A stretch of 64,000 nt of DNA from Delphinapterus leucas (taxonomy: Eukaryota > Chordata > Mammalia > Artiodactyla > Monodontidae): NCBI RefSeq assembly GCF_002288925.2, contig NW_022097996.1, forward strand, positions 6,566,686 through 6,630,685, given 5' to 3'. The notes under the pieces are model-generated. The model did no database searches and was not told where the DNA came from. It saw only the letters and a program-made list of their open reading frames with translations. This document shows, in pieces, positions 1-12,231 of the stretch. The position numbers were made by a program, and so were the translations under genes. The first letter of the stretch is position 1, and each line of letters begins with the position of its first letter.

Positions 1-2436
1 CTAAAAAGTTAGCACACCAGAGTGCAGCCCTCTACAGGTCAGAGTATTCCCATTGTCTTGTTTGAAAATAGCAGCAGCAGTGGTTAAGATGACATCTCTA
101 ATACTATTTCTCCTTTTTATAGTGCTAGCAGAATTGCTAATGAAAATGTAAAATCTATTAATTTTTATCTAGTCCAGCAGTTCTCACTCTTCCGATTTAA
201 TTAGAGAACATGTGCTCTACAGTTAGAGGAAAAAACACATAGACCTTGAATAGGTGAAATTCTTCTAGGGATACGTATTCTGCAAATTAAAAAAAATCAA
301 CACCTTGCTTTTTAGCTGAAGTGAAATAAATGCAGAAGATTACTTAATGAGAAAGTTTAAGACTAGGTATCTATGCTTTTACGCTGTCATTTCATTTCAT
401 TCTGCCCACTAAGTTTTACCATGCAACTCTCCTATGTATATAACACTGACCTTCAGCACACAACTTCAGAAATGTCAAACAATAGTTTTATTCATGGTAA
501 TTTTATTCATGGGAATTTACTCTAATTATTCCTAATCTAGTCACTAGATTGAAAAAACTAAAGCAAAAACTATGCCCAAGTTTTTTAAGTCATCTATGTA
601 GAAAGATTATTTTATAAGAGTAATAAGTAATGCTTTCCTCTGACTGAGGTACCCACAACTAGGCTATTCACTGGAAGGTTCTATGTGACTTATAACTAAG
701 AGGAAAAGGGGGGTAATAAACGTTGGGAAAGATATGTAAAGATAATGTTGATGTCAGCTTCAAATCTGAGCTGCAGATTTCAGTCTTGTCAGTTCCCTGG
801 GAAGAACAGAGTGCACACGCCGTCCACACTTACATGGAGAAGTGACAGTTGTGGAGAGAAGAGAGAGGGCCCATGTAGCCAGTTCCCTCTGATTCAGTTA
901 CTGAAATTGGTCAGAACACCACATTCTATCTGGAGGATAATGAAAAGTCATGAGTACGGACTGAAGTCAGCTTATTCATGGACCTGTTTGCATTGGCAAG
1001 GCTTTCAGCTACCAAGAACAATTTATGGAAGGCTGTTCGTACGTGAAAGTGCACAATGCTGAGGAATTGCTAAGAACAGTCACACATACGCCCTAAATTA
1101 CTTGTAGCTAGAAGATGTCAATAGGAAACTCACAAAAAGGAGGGATAGTTCAAAAAAAAATCAAAAGAAAAATGGAAAATCATCTCTAATGGAGTCCAGG
1201 AAAAATGGAGGAGAGGCGTGGGACAGATCTTCTGCTTCTTTTTCATAGGAGAGAAAGCAACGACATCGGACAAAATAACATGAACTTCATCATCTAAGGT
1301 TTCAAATAACAATAAAAAGTCCCTATTAATTGGTTCTAATAGCCTCAAACAGAAAACGAGCCATGTCTGTGAGTTCTAACAGTCTCCAAGGAGTCACACC
1401 CATAACTGGGCTAGATCACTGCATGAAGATGATGTTACTTGTGATAAATTACTACTAATAATTAAATATAGCAATCATTACTGCAATTAGTATTGACAAT
1501 TGCTGGTCGGTGATGTAAGCTTCTAGAAAAAGCCCCATCTCTAATCTGTCTGTAAATTAGAAAAACACAGCATCCTAATCAAAATATGGAGATAAAACTC
1601 TATTAGGTTAAGGTATGATAAATAACACTTCAAACTAATGATAAAGTGACACATTTGAGCACAAATGTTAGTTTAGAATTCCCACTTTATAAAAACCACA
1701 CACAAATATTGCATTGTAATATGTGCATTTATAGATATACACGTACATACCTACACATATGGCTATTTAAATGACTGACTCTACTTTGATAAATAAATAA
1801 AAATTACAATTTTATCATATTACCTAAATTCTAGAATGTACATTTATAAGTATGTTTTAACAGCTCTGAATCAATTTTTAAATAAACAAAATTCTTTTTA
1901 AGTGTTCTCCTAACAGAACATATACTTTCAAAGGGAGGTTAAAATTAAAAAATTTTTTAAAAGCCCAAATCTTAATAGTAGACAAGCAGAGAAGTTAGGA
2001 TTTAAATGGTAGTTTCACTGCCAACACATGTGCATACTTCTTCATGTAATTAAAGTATCTGTTCATCCTACCACCATTTCAGCCAAGACACATTTTAACT
2101 TGAACATAATTTTGGACCTCGATTTATTGCTTAAAATGTCTTCAAGAAGATTAAACCAAACAGTACCACTGAACTAAAAAGTTATTGTATATGCAAAGAT
2201 TGCTCATCACATGTCAGAAAATGAAATTAAAGGCAAAGTGTATCACCATCTAAAGCTAGAAGATGTTGTTGTGACTGATACATACTTCATGAAGGACCAT
2301 TACTCAGGTGTCAAATATGTATTTACTACAATCCAAAAGTTCCAGGAGAGGAAGAACCTCCAAGCCTAGAGCAGTGCCTTCTCCTGTGTGTGGTGTGTGT
2401 AGCTCTACTTCCAGTATAAATATAAGACTACATTTT
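1..2436. other. FBXO8 intron, no element recognised
   Basis: AT-rich intronic sequence. Short frames on both strands have no recognisable protein similarity. I saw no FBXO8 exon and no well-preserved repeat. Confidence 0.6.
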
Positions 2437-2745
2437 AGTGAGCACTTAGAAGCACTAAGCATTTAACACATATAATTTCATTAAATTTTCACAACACTAC
2501 CATGATATAGGTACTATTATTGTCCCCATTTTTTATTTTTGGTCACGCTGTGCAGCTTGTGGTATCTTAGTCCCCAACCAGGGATTGAACCTGGGCTCTT
2601 GGCAGTGAGAGCTCAGAGTCCTAACCACTGGACTGCCAGAGAATTCCCCTATTGTCCCCATTTTAGAGATGGGGAAACTGAAGCACGGAGAGTGTAAATA
2701 ATTTGCCCAAGGTCAAAGTCATATAACTAGCAAGTGGAGAGATAC
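2437..2745 (-). repeat. MIR element split by a younger SINE
   Basis: The flanks 2437-2532 and 2651-2745 read as the reverse complement of the MIR core: short-tandem 'gtactattattgtccccattt', then 'gatggggaaactgaag' and 'ttgcccaaggtc'. The SINE at 2533-2650 interrupts it. Confidence 0.75.
2533..2650 (-). mobile_element. Older CHR-type tRNA-derived SINE with 14-bp TSD
   Basis: Antisense SINE body containing 'ccccaaccagggattgaacc' and ending '...ggactgccagagaattcccc'. It is flanked by the direct repeat ATTGTCCCCATTTT at 2519-2532 and 2651-2664. The insertion landed in a MIR. Confidence 0.85.
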
Positions 2746-5700
2746 TTAATAAGTGTCTGTTGAATGAATATTTGAATCTCTCTGTATAAAGCTTCCAGAT
2801 GACTTTCAAGAGAAGCTGTAGATTTGTAAGGATTATATAATTCAAATAGGGGAAAAAAGAGAAAATAATAACATAACAAAAGAAAAAAATAACATAAAAA
2901 CCTATGAGTTGGGGCAGTACATTGTAAATGCCTCAAATTATAAACCCCCAAAGGTCGAAGCAACCATTCCAAAAATAAAAAGCAACATGTCATTCTAATG
3001 ATATATTTAACTGCTAGTAAGTGATTCAGAAAGATGTTAAGACTTTGATTATAAAGAAGGCATCTCTAAAAACGTTGATATGAAAGGAAAAAAGGTTACA
3101 TAATCTTATGGATAAATGTACACTACGATTAGTTGGTCAAAAAATTGCATTTAATGTAGTGTTTCCTTCGAACTTCCATATTTCAAAGCTGTAATTAAAT
3201 TGATGGATGCTGTACAAGTGATGACATCCAATAACTGAGGAAATATTGTCTTTTCAATTACTGAAAAAAAGCACTCATTGTGACACTGGTAGCAGCAATT
3301 TCAAATTCAGGAAAGAGATGTAGGAGAGACAACTACCTTGGACATTAAAGCTGAGAACTTAAATCTAGAAAGTGATGTCAAGTTTCACTGAAAATGTGGT
3401 CACATCAGATAAAGAAGAACATGGTGGAGGTGCCAAGGTGGTCAGAGAGGGTAAAGTAAGGAAACAAAAGGCAAACAGGTTTTTCTTTGAAATGTACTTA
3501 AAATATTAATACAATACTGCAAAGTCTTTAGGTACACTTATCTAAATTTGTAACAAAATTCATAAAGAAAAAATCTTGTTCACTTTAGCATTTCACATTT
3601 TTTAATTTGTAGTATGAGTGTTGTGGTGCTAAGATATTACAATTAAAATATTCTAATTTTATTCTTTCCTCTAGACCGAAGTCCTAGATCAGTACATTGT
3701 GCACTAATTTCAGTATGCTTTTACCCCAGACAATTTACACTTAAATGAGGTAGCAAATTCGTATTTCCTATAACAGACTTAGGAAAACAAAACCAAAACC
3801 CATCAGGTGGTTTGAGAGATGAATAAACTATGGAACACTCCAGGCCTGAATCTTGTTCAGTTAGATACAGACTAGCAAGCAGCCTGGGAAACTGATTCTC
3901 TTCGAAGCTTCTGAAAGGTTTACACTGAGTCTACCAGTGTCTTTCTATGGACTGATTCTAAACCACATGCTGGAATGCCTCTTGCAGGCAAGGAAGGGTA
4001 AGGGAGGGTGACCACAGATATAGTATGGTCAGGGCAGAGTGTAAAATAAAGCTGACCTCATAGACACAGGATAAAGTTTTCTTCTTAATCATAAAATCCA
4101 CACACGACAGATCAGATTGAAACAGACAGAAGCATACATCCACATATACCCACACATACATCATGTTGCCCTGAAGAGAGTTAATGGCCTCTAGTTTAGT
4201 ATGACTTGAACAGCTGTACCTGGATGAAGGTTATTAACTTATCGAGAGGATAATATTCAGTGTCTGAGAGGCATAATTTTGCCCTTTGACGCCAAGGATG
4301 ATCAAGGTAAAGGGACTTTGCCGATGAACGTGAGTGTTTTAGGTCTCCGGGGTACATAATCTTTATAGAGGAGAAGCTATATTTGGTGAGGGACTCCTCT
4401 CATTGTCAACTAGCTCTTTTTACTCTAAACTCTCATCAGCAATCTAGAGATAAAATTAACTTGCTAATGAGAATTAGCGATGCTTATTTTTATGAACAAG
4501 TTTTTGTGCAGGATTTCACATCAAACTCCTGCGAGTTTGGGTAACAGCAGTGATGGTGATGATGATGATGCAGCGTTAGGATGTTTCGATTACAAACATA
4601 GGAACCTCAATTCAAAAAAAGTACAGGGATTTATTACCTTGTATAAGGAATCCCAAACTACTAAGGCTCCAGGTTTTTAGGCTCACACTTGGCATCATGG
4701 GACCCAATTCTTTCCTTCCAATGTGCTATTCTTGGCGTGTTAACAACCTGCATGGCTTCAAGGTGGCCGCAGGTGTTCCTGTCACTGCATCCTTATATAC
4801 CGATGTCCAGAACTGTGCGTGTGCATATACAGTACTCTTTTGTCACAGGGTCTGTCACAGGTCAGAAATGGATTACATGGATCACATGGAAGCCAAGGGG
4901 AATGGAAGTAACATGATTAGCTTGGGATAATCTATATTTAGCTCTTGAGGAATGAAGCCAGCCTAGCCTCTCAGCTGGTCGAGATTCTTTATCTAGTGAT
5001 GGGATTTAAACCCTGCCTCTACAGGACTACTGTGATCTTTCAGCAATACCTTTCACAGTTGAATATAATGGAATTAGAAGAACTCTAGACATCTCCCGAG
5101 TTCCACTTGTATCCTTTTGTTTTTCCACGCTGTGTAGCAGTAACTATTTCCTTCTGGTAATCAGGCTCAGTCACTTCAACCACAACATAATTATCTACCC
5201 TCATACCTTTTTAATTTTTTCCTTTTGGTCTGTTTGCTCAGTGGCAGGAGGACTAAAATGGCAAGAAGGTAGCCTCCGCCAGCAGTTGGAATTGTTGTGC
5301 CTCTGGTGTCAATATTCCTGCCTTGAGTATTAAGGTGTCCAAACGAGCAGAGCCGCAGAAATAAGGGAAGCAAAATCACACATTTTTCAAGTGGCTCACT
5401 AGTGAAAATAGTGTTGCAGATGCTTGGATGCCTTCCCAAAGGCCGTTTCGCTCCTTCACTGCTTCGAGCATCTCAGCCACAGGTGCTAAATCACGTTAAG
5501 CCTAAGCCAATCACATAACCCTTCTACCCTGTTTTCTACTGGTCTACGGGCGTTCACGTGATTCAGTTCTCGTGAACTGAAGGCTCCCGAAAAGAATTTT
5601 TTCTCTCTAATAAGCATAAGGAATTTGAGGAGGGAGTTTGCCCCCTTTCTTTGTGCTGAGGGTACTTTCATATGAGAATGTGATATCTTGAGTAGTGGCA

Positions 5701-5984
5701 GCTACTTTGTGATCAAGAGAGGGCAAAAGTCAACACACTGAGGTCCCACGATGAGATCACCGTATCACTGAAATAACTCTGGGATACCCATTCTGGGTGT
5801 CTTCTGAAGTAAATAAATTTATATGGTTTAAGCCATTATTAGGTTCTTTGTTCTTCCAAGCCAAAAACACCCTAGATGAAACATACAGGGAAGGTGGGTA
5901 CTATAGGTGGCAGATCATACTGAGTGCAGCAGCCTGGTGCAGGGCACTGAGGACCCAATTATTCCTATATATATATTTTATTTT
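2746..5984. other. FBXO8 intron, mostly unassigned
   Basis: No gene seen. A GAT/ATG microsatellite lies near 4551-4570. The segment about 4440-4960 has the feel of an old interspersed repeat (sequence around 'tggattacatggatcacatg'), but I could not assign a family. The 5191-5700 open frames have no recognisable similarity. Confidence 0.45.
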
Positions 5985-7280
5985 TTAATTTATTTTTTAA
6001 CATCTTTATTGGAGTATAATTTTTTATACTTTACAATGGTGTGTTTTATACTTTACAATGGTGTGTTAGTTTCTGCTGTATAACGAAGTGAATTGGCTAT
6101 ACATATACATACATCCCCATATCTCCTCCCTCTTGCATCTCCCTCCCACCCCTCTTGGTGGATACAAAGCACCGAGCTGATCTCCCTGTGCTATGCAGCT
6201 GCTTCCCACTAGCTATCTATTTTACATTTGGTAGTGTATATAATAAGTCCATGCTACTCTCTCACTTCGTCCCAGCTTACCCTTCCCCCTCCCCGTGTCC
6301 TCAAGTCCATTCTCTATGTCTGTGTCTTTATTCTTGTCCTGTCCCTAAGTTCTTCAGAACCTTTTTTTTTTTTTTAGATTCCATAAAAATGTTAGCATAC
6401 AGTATTTGTTTTTCTCTTTCTGACTTACTTCACTCTGTATGACAGTCTCTAGGTCCATCCACCTTGCTACAAATAACTCAATTTCGTTTCTTTTATGGCT
6501 GAGTAATAGTCCATTGTATATATGTGCCACATCTTCTTTATCCATTTGTCTGTCGATGGACACTTAGGTTGCTTCCATCTCCGGGCTATTGTAAATAGTG
6601 CTGCAATGAACATGTGACTCTTTTTGAATTATGGTTTTCTCAGGGTATATGCCCAGTAGTGGGATTGCTGGGTCGTAGGGTAGTTCTATTTTTAGTTTTT
6701 TAAGGAAGCATACTGTTCTCCATAGTGGCTGTATCAATTTAAATTCCCACCAACAGTCCCAAGAGGGTTCCCTTTTCTCCACACCCTTTCCAGCATTTAT
6801 TGTTTGTAGACTTTTTGATGATGGCCATTCTGACCGGTGTGAGGTGATACCTCATTGTAGTTTTGATTTGCATTTCTCTAATGATTAGTGATGTTGAGCA
6901 TCCTTTCATGTGTTTGTTGGCAGTCTGTATATCTTCTTTGGAGAAATGTGTATTTATGTCTTCTGCTCATTTTTGGATTGGGTTGTTTGTCTTTTTGATA
7001 TTGAGCTGCATGAGCTGCTTGCAGATTAATCCTTTGTCAGTTGCTTCATTTGCAAATATTTTCTCCCATCCTGAGTGTTGTCGTTTCATCTTGTTTATGG
7101 TTTCCTTTGCTGTGCAAAAGCTTTTAAGTTTCATGAGGTCCCATTTGTTTATTTTTGGTTTTATTTCCACTTCTCTAGGAGGTGGGTCAAAAAGGATCTT
7201 GCTGTGATTTATGTCATAGAGTGTGCTGCGTATGTTTTCCTCTAAGAGTTTTATAACGTCTGGCCTTACATTTAGGTCCT
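5985..7280 (-). mobile_element. L1 LINE, 5'-truncated, ORF2 C-terminus and 3' UTR
   Basis: The left end is the poly-T/3' end typical of artiodactyl-cetacean L1 (antisense 'aacatctttattggagtata'). Further right, the minus strand encodes broken ORF2 peptides such as KIELPYDPAIPLLGIYPEKT and [19 protein letters not shown]. Reverse transcriptase is absent. Frames are disrupted, so it is a dead copy. Confidence 0.92.
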
Positions 7281-10200
7281 AGATATATTTTAGTTTATAA
7301 TATTAGCTAAGAACTTAGGCATTCTCTCTTTCTTCATGCTATGAGGCACTGTTCAAAGTACACCCATTTTATTGTCAACCTGCCTCAGGTTCTACTATCT
7401 ACAGCTTAAGTTTATTCCTGAGAGACTGATCTAATTTTGGTGAAAGATAAAGTCAAATTTCTAGACCTGTAGAACTAAGGATAAAACCTCAAAAGGCAGT
7501 ACGTTTGCCGCACTAAAAAGCATCTAGCGGCCTGTCAACCTTCCCTGGGAATACTCCTGTGTTTCAGGAGACGTAATAGAGTTAGTGTAGAGAACGAGAT
7601 ACCAAGAATATAATGATGAATGATCTGTTCCAAGTTATTTGACACGGATACTTAATCAATGTCTACATGTAGTTACTTGAATACAATATTGTTATCAGGT
7701 TTGTTGTCCTACTCTTACTTTCCAAACTAACGTTTTCCTTAAACATGTTAGACTACAATCAAAATACAGAACATGAATAAAGCTCTTGGTTGTCAAGACT
7801 CAACTCTGTTTTATTTTATCTTTTTGTAATTAATACTCTCAGACCAAAGGAAAGAGAACAAATAATTATAGATCCATAGACTTTCAATAAAAAGAAGATT
7901 ACAGGTAAAATAAACATCAGGTAGCTGTCAGTGAACAACAGGATATTTCAATCATTCAAGCCAGGTGTCTATTCATTTAAGAACGCATATTCATTTACAC
8001 ATAGAAAGACTGCAGATAATCTACAGTAGCGTATCTCAGAATGTGTTCCCTGGAATGTTACTTTATACTCCCCCCACCCCGCCCACCTGCCAAAAAGACA
8101 CATGTCAAATAAACCTGCATAATACGGCACACAATACCCTCCTCTTAGATATTCACAATGTGCATCAGTATATTAGAGGCTTTGACAGGTTATTCTGTAA
8201 ATGAGCCAACTAATCACAACCTATCATGGTCAAATTTATTAGACTTGGGAAATCCTTTGACTATGTCCATTATCCTGTGGAATAATTATTACAAAGAATA
8301 CATTTGGGAAATGTGTAAATTCTGATGATATCAGGGTTTTGAATCTCCAGGAACAAAAGTTATTTTTCATCATTGTTTCTATGCTATGAAGTAATGGCAA
8401 TGAACATTTTGCTGCAGTATGCTGGAGCAAAAAGCTAAGATTTAATATATGAGATATTGTAAAATCTGAGTATAAACACCTGAGTTCTTTTCTATAATGG
8501 AGAACTCCTCCAAATTTCCTATTTATAGTTTAGCTGGTCCAACAACAAAAAGAAGATATCTCAAAAATAGTTTGTGCATACATTTCCATCTAAACATATG
8601 CTTAGGTCAAATTTAAAATGTTTCTTCTAATAGATTCTATTCCAGATCAATCTAATAGAATGCATAGGATTGTATGCATGTGGGTCTTTCTATATGAACA
8701 AGGAAAAATGTGCTTACATAGTTTTAAAAAAGACTTCTTTTACCTGACCCCAATGAGGATATAATTTTTTAAAAATATAAACATATTTATAGAAATATGA
8801 ATAAATAAACCTATAATATAAAGTTAAACCACATTCACTACCAATTTCAGAAACTCTAGTTTTAAAAATAACTATGTCAAGAAAAAGTTTAATACTAAAT
8901 GGAGCACAGGGAATATAGCTTACTGGTTGATAAGTAAAATTACTTTATTATAATACTGCTGTGGAATAAAATCACACACGTAACTTGTACATGCAGGGGA
9001 AATACAGCCTAATGTAAACAGATGGTTTTTAGCACATTCCTTTACTAGAATGTGGTCACCTGCCACAAAGTACACAAGCTCATGCATAAGATCAAGACTT
9101 TACATACAGCTGAGATCACAACATCATGCATATAACAGCAGCGTGCTAGACAATCGTACCACAAACTGTGCGGAAGTTCGCCCCCACCCCATAAGCCACT
9201 GCCAGCAGCTGCTGTGGAGTTTGGTTACCCATATCCGTGACATGAACGATGTCCTTTGGAGAATCTCGTTCCCTGTGGCTGTAAGTATTCTTATTTTTAT
9301 AATATTTTAATGATGCTTGCTATCAAAATGTTAAGTACATAACTAGAAATTATGGAAAAGTAGACTTGTTACAATACTGAACAATTATATACATCTTATC
9401 TCAGGTACTTAAAATAAACACCACTTACATTTAAACATATCATCAAAAATAATTTACTTCTCAGGCTTAAATGAACCCAAATAACACATCTGATGACAGT
9501 GTTCCAGTGAAGGGGGAAAAAAAATCAACCTCCATAAAGTATTTCCTGACTGCTAGCACTAAAAAATCATGGCAAGAGTCATTCTAAGACCTGGCTAAAG
9601 TATGACTCGTTGTAGGTAAGTTCTATATAAAAACATCTATTAGGATAATCTTTCAATTATATTTTGGTTGGATAAACAACCAAATTGATATTGATTATTT
9701 ATTAGTCAATGAAAGCAAGTGTGGAATAGTTATCAAAATACTTCTCATTTCCCTGCACCTACAAGTGTACTTCAATGTCCTTCCACGCCTATTTATGTCC
9801 TAAGTATATTCTGGTAAAGAGAGAATTCTATTTTGTTATTAGGCGACAGCTGCTTGCTGAGTTACTGATGTTCATAAAAGCATAGAAGCAGAATTCTGGA
9901 ACCAAAAGTCACTTTGAATGGTTCAGTTCCATGCCGCCTGGCAGCAGTATGTGCCCCTTTCAAAACAGTAAATTCAATACTTCTGGAATGCTCCAGGATA
10001 TCCTTGAATCAGGCCAGGGAGTAAAGAAAAAAATACAGCCAACTCTCAATAACAATGGTAGGTAGGATGGATAAGTAAAAATCTGAAGATCTAAAAATCT
10101 TATTTTAATTAGTAAATTGAATCCCCTCTTTAAGTAAATATTTGACTGAAAATTTTTAATATTTTTTTGCCAGATAAAAAGAGGACTTTAATTTTGCCTC

Positions 10201-12104
10201 TTTTCTCTGCCCCCACCCCCGCCCAAACACTCTAGAGGAGGTGAAGAACTCTATAGTCTGATATATGTAGCTGCAAAGATGGAAACATATTTTGACATCT
10301 AGCTTTTCCAATTTAGATGTTTAAAACTACCCATATCATATTCTAGTATATAAGGGCCTATCTACAGTTTCATCTTTGCATAATAAGGATGCTTTATAAC
10401 TTGTTTAAAAATTAGTACTCCTTTAGCAAGGAATGACTACTTACCATAATCAACATGAGCAGTCACATCCAACTTGTCTGACTTTGACAAGCTATAACTC
10501 AGTACTTACCAAGTTACACTTGCCTTAGAATGTAACATTTGCAAGTGATATGAATTGAAGATGACAGTTTTACTCAACATTGGTGTTAACTCATGACTGG
10601 AGCCAGTATGCCTTGATAAACTGGGCGTAAGACAGGGCCTGTAATAGCTGCCTTTCCTGATCCCTGCGTATCTGGAGTAAAACACCGTACTACTCTGCCC
10701 CAGTTCTTCTCCAGTAATCGTCACTCAGTTACCTCAAGATACTGATGCGAAATACTTCTTATTGTAACGCTAGTCATATAACTGCTTCAATTAGCAACAT
10801 CCATATTATATTGGTTTCAAATGTGTAATTTGAACTTTAACTGCTTATAAATCATTCTACTTTCATTAAAAGTATCAGTCTTCTATTCACTGAAAGTAAA
10901 AACTGGTGAAAGAGAACAAATATAACATATTTGTTGCTTATAACATATTTGCTTTATAACATATATACTCTGTTGTATTTGGGCTAAGACTTAACTGATG
11001 ATGTATATGTATTAGTAAACCTTTGTAGCAGTGTTATATTTTTATTCATGTACAAGAAAAATTTAACAGAGAAGTCATATATAATAAGCAAAAGTCAATT
11101 TAATTTCAAAATGTCATTTGTATTATTATGTGCATATTTATAAGATCAGTAGTTCTTTAATATGAATTAATATTAATTAAAGAATATTAATATTAAGGTA
11201 ACTAGGGAGTCCTTAATACCTCTACAACAAATGAAGAACGTTGGTTTTTGAAAATTAAATAAATTAACATAACTGCCAGATAAATTTTTCCATAGAAAAT
11301 GATCCACCCATAAGTATTAGTTCTGAGTGTTACATAATTTCTATTAGATTTCTAAGAGTAAGTCTAGTAGATACTTAAACGTTTCTGAAACTCTGAATCT
11401 TTCCAGAATATATTAAAATAAGAACAGGGGTAAGGGGGAATCAGAGAAAGAATTGTCTTCACATTTTGATCACTCATATGTTATGTTAAGAAATAATTAA
11501 ATAATTAATTAATTTCAAACAGTTCTTTTTGCTTCTCCCACTCTCCCTGCTCTCTATTCGTGTTTGCTTATTGTCTTAAGAAAAAAGAATTAAAGAAATA
11601 ATGCAAAATTATTCAGTTTTATAACAGAATCTATAAGTTGTTTCTATGCCATCATGTATTAGATTGTTAAAGGCATTATTTAAAGACATTTTGATGTGTC
11701 ACAGACTAGAAAAATGTCATTTGTGATTATCTCTGATAAAAATAGCATTGTTAGTAAATGGAAATGATGAAACAAAGAAAATGCTGCAGATAAAGTTTGA
11801 TGAACATATTTTGTGCTCTCGACTTATAATGTAGTAGTATCTCAACCAAGTCCAGTGGCGGGCTGCATATATGTCATGGAAGCTGCCATACAAAGTGAGC
11901 AGTAGCAAAATTAGAACATGACATGGTAAGGTAAAAAGAAATGACTAAGTCACATAGCAATAACTTCAAATACCGGGCTTTGCAATGATTGAAAAGTCAT
12001 GTTCAGTGACTTGTAATTTACTTGCAAGTTTATTATGTTGGAAAGCTGCAGCAAGACAACAATAAAGTTCGCAACTGTTACAAATATTCAAATTCTTCAC
12101 TTAC
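7281..12104. other. FBXO8 intron, no gene recognised
   Basis: AT-rich intron. The small frames (for example 9050-9310) show no known motif. An imperfect AT-rich inverted repeat occurs at about 11157-11200. I specifically looked for antisense FBXO8 downstream exons and saw none. Confidence 0.55.
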
Positions 12105-12231
12105 CTCATCTGGGTTGGCATTAAAGGTGAGGCTGCCTTCATCCAGCTGCATGTACAATTTTCTAAAAGAAAATCCTAGAGGTGGGTTCTTATTGTATAT
12201 GGAACAGTGACCCCAAGTGGATTTACACAAC
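12105..12231 (-). CDS. FBXO8: FBXO8 second coding exon
   Basis: This 127-bp exon is bounded by an acceptor TTACAG at its 5' side and a donor GAG/GTAAGT at 12104-12103. It completes the glycine codon split at the previous junction, then encodes 42 residues starting LCKSTWGHCS and ending NANPDE, in phase 0. It links the F-box to the Sec7-like domain, which is encoded by exons outside the window. Confidence 0.94.

Noticed and set aside
6564..7207. Protein-like frames resembling reverse transcriptase C-terminus
   Set aside because: They are broken remnants of L1 ORF2, not a host gene.
1..12104. Remaining FBXO8 coding exons
   Set aside because: I looked for antisense matches to the Sec7-region peptides and found none, so they are taken to lie outside the window.
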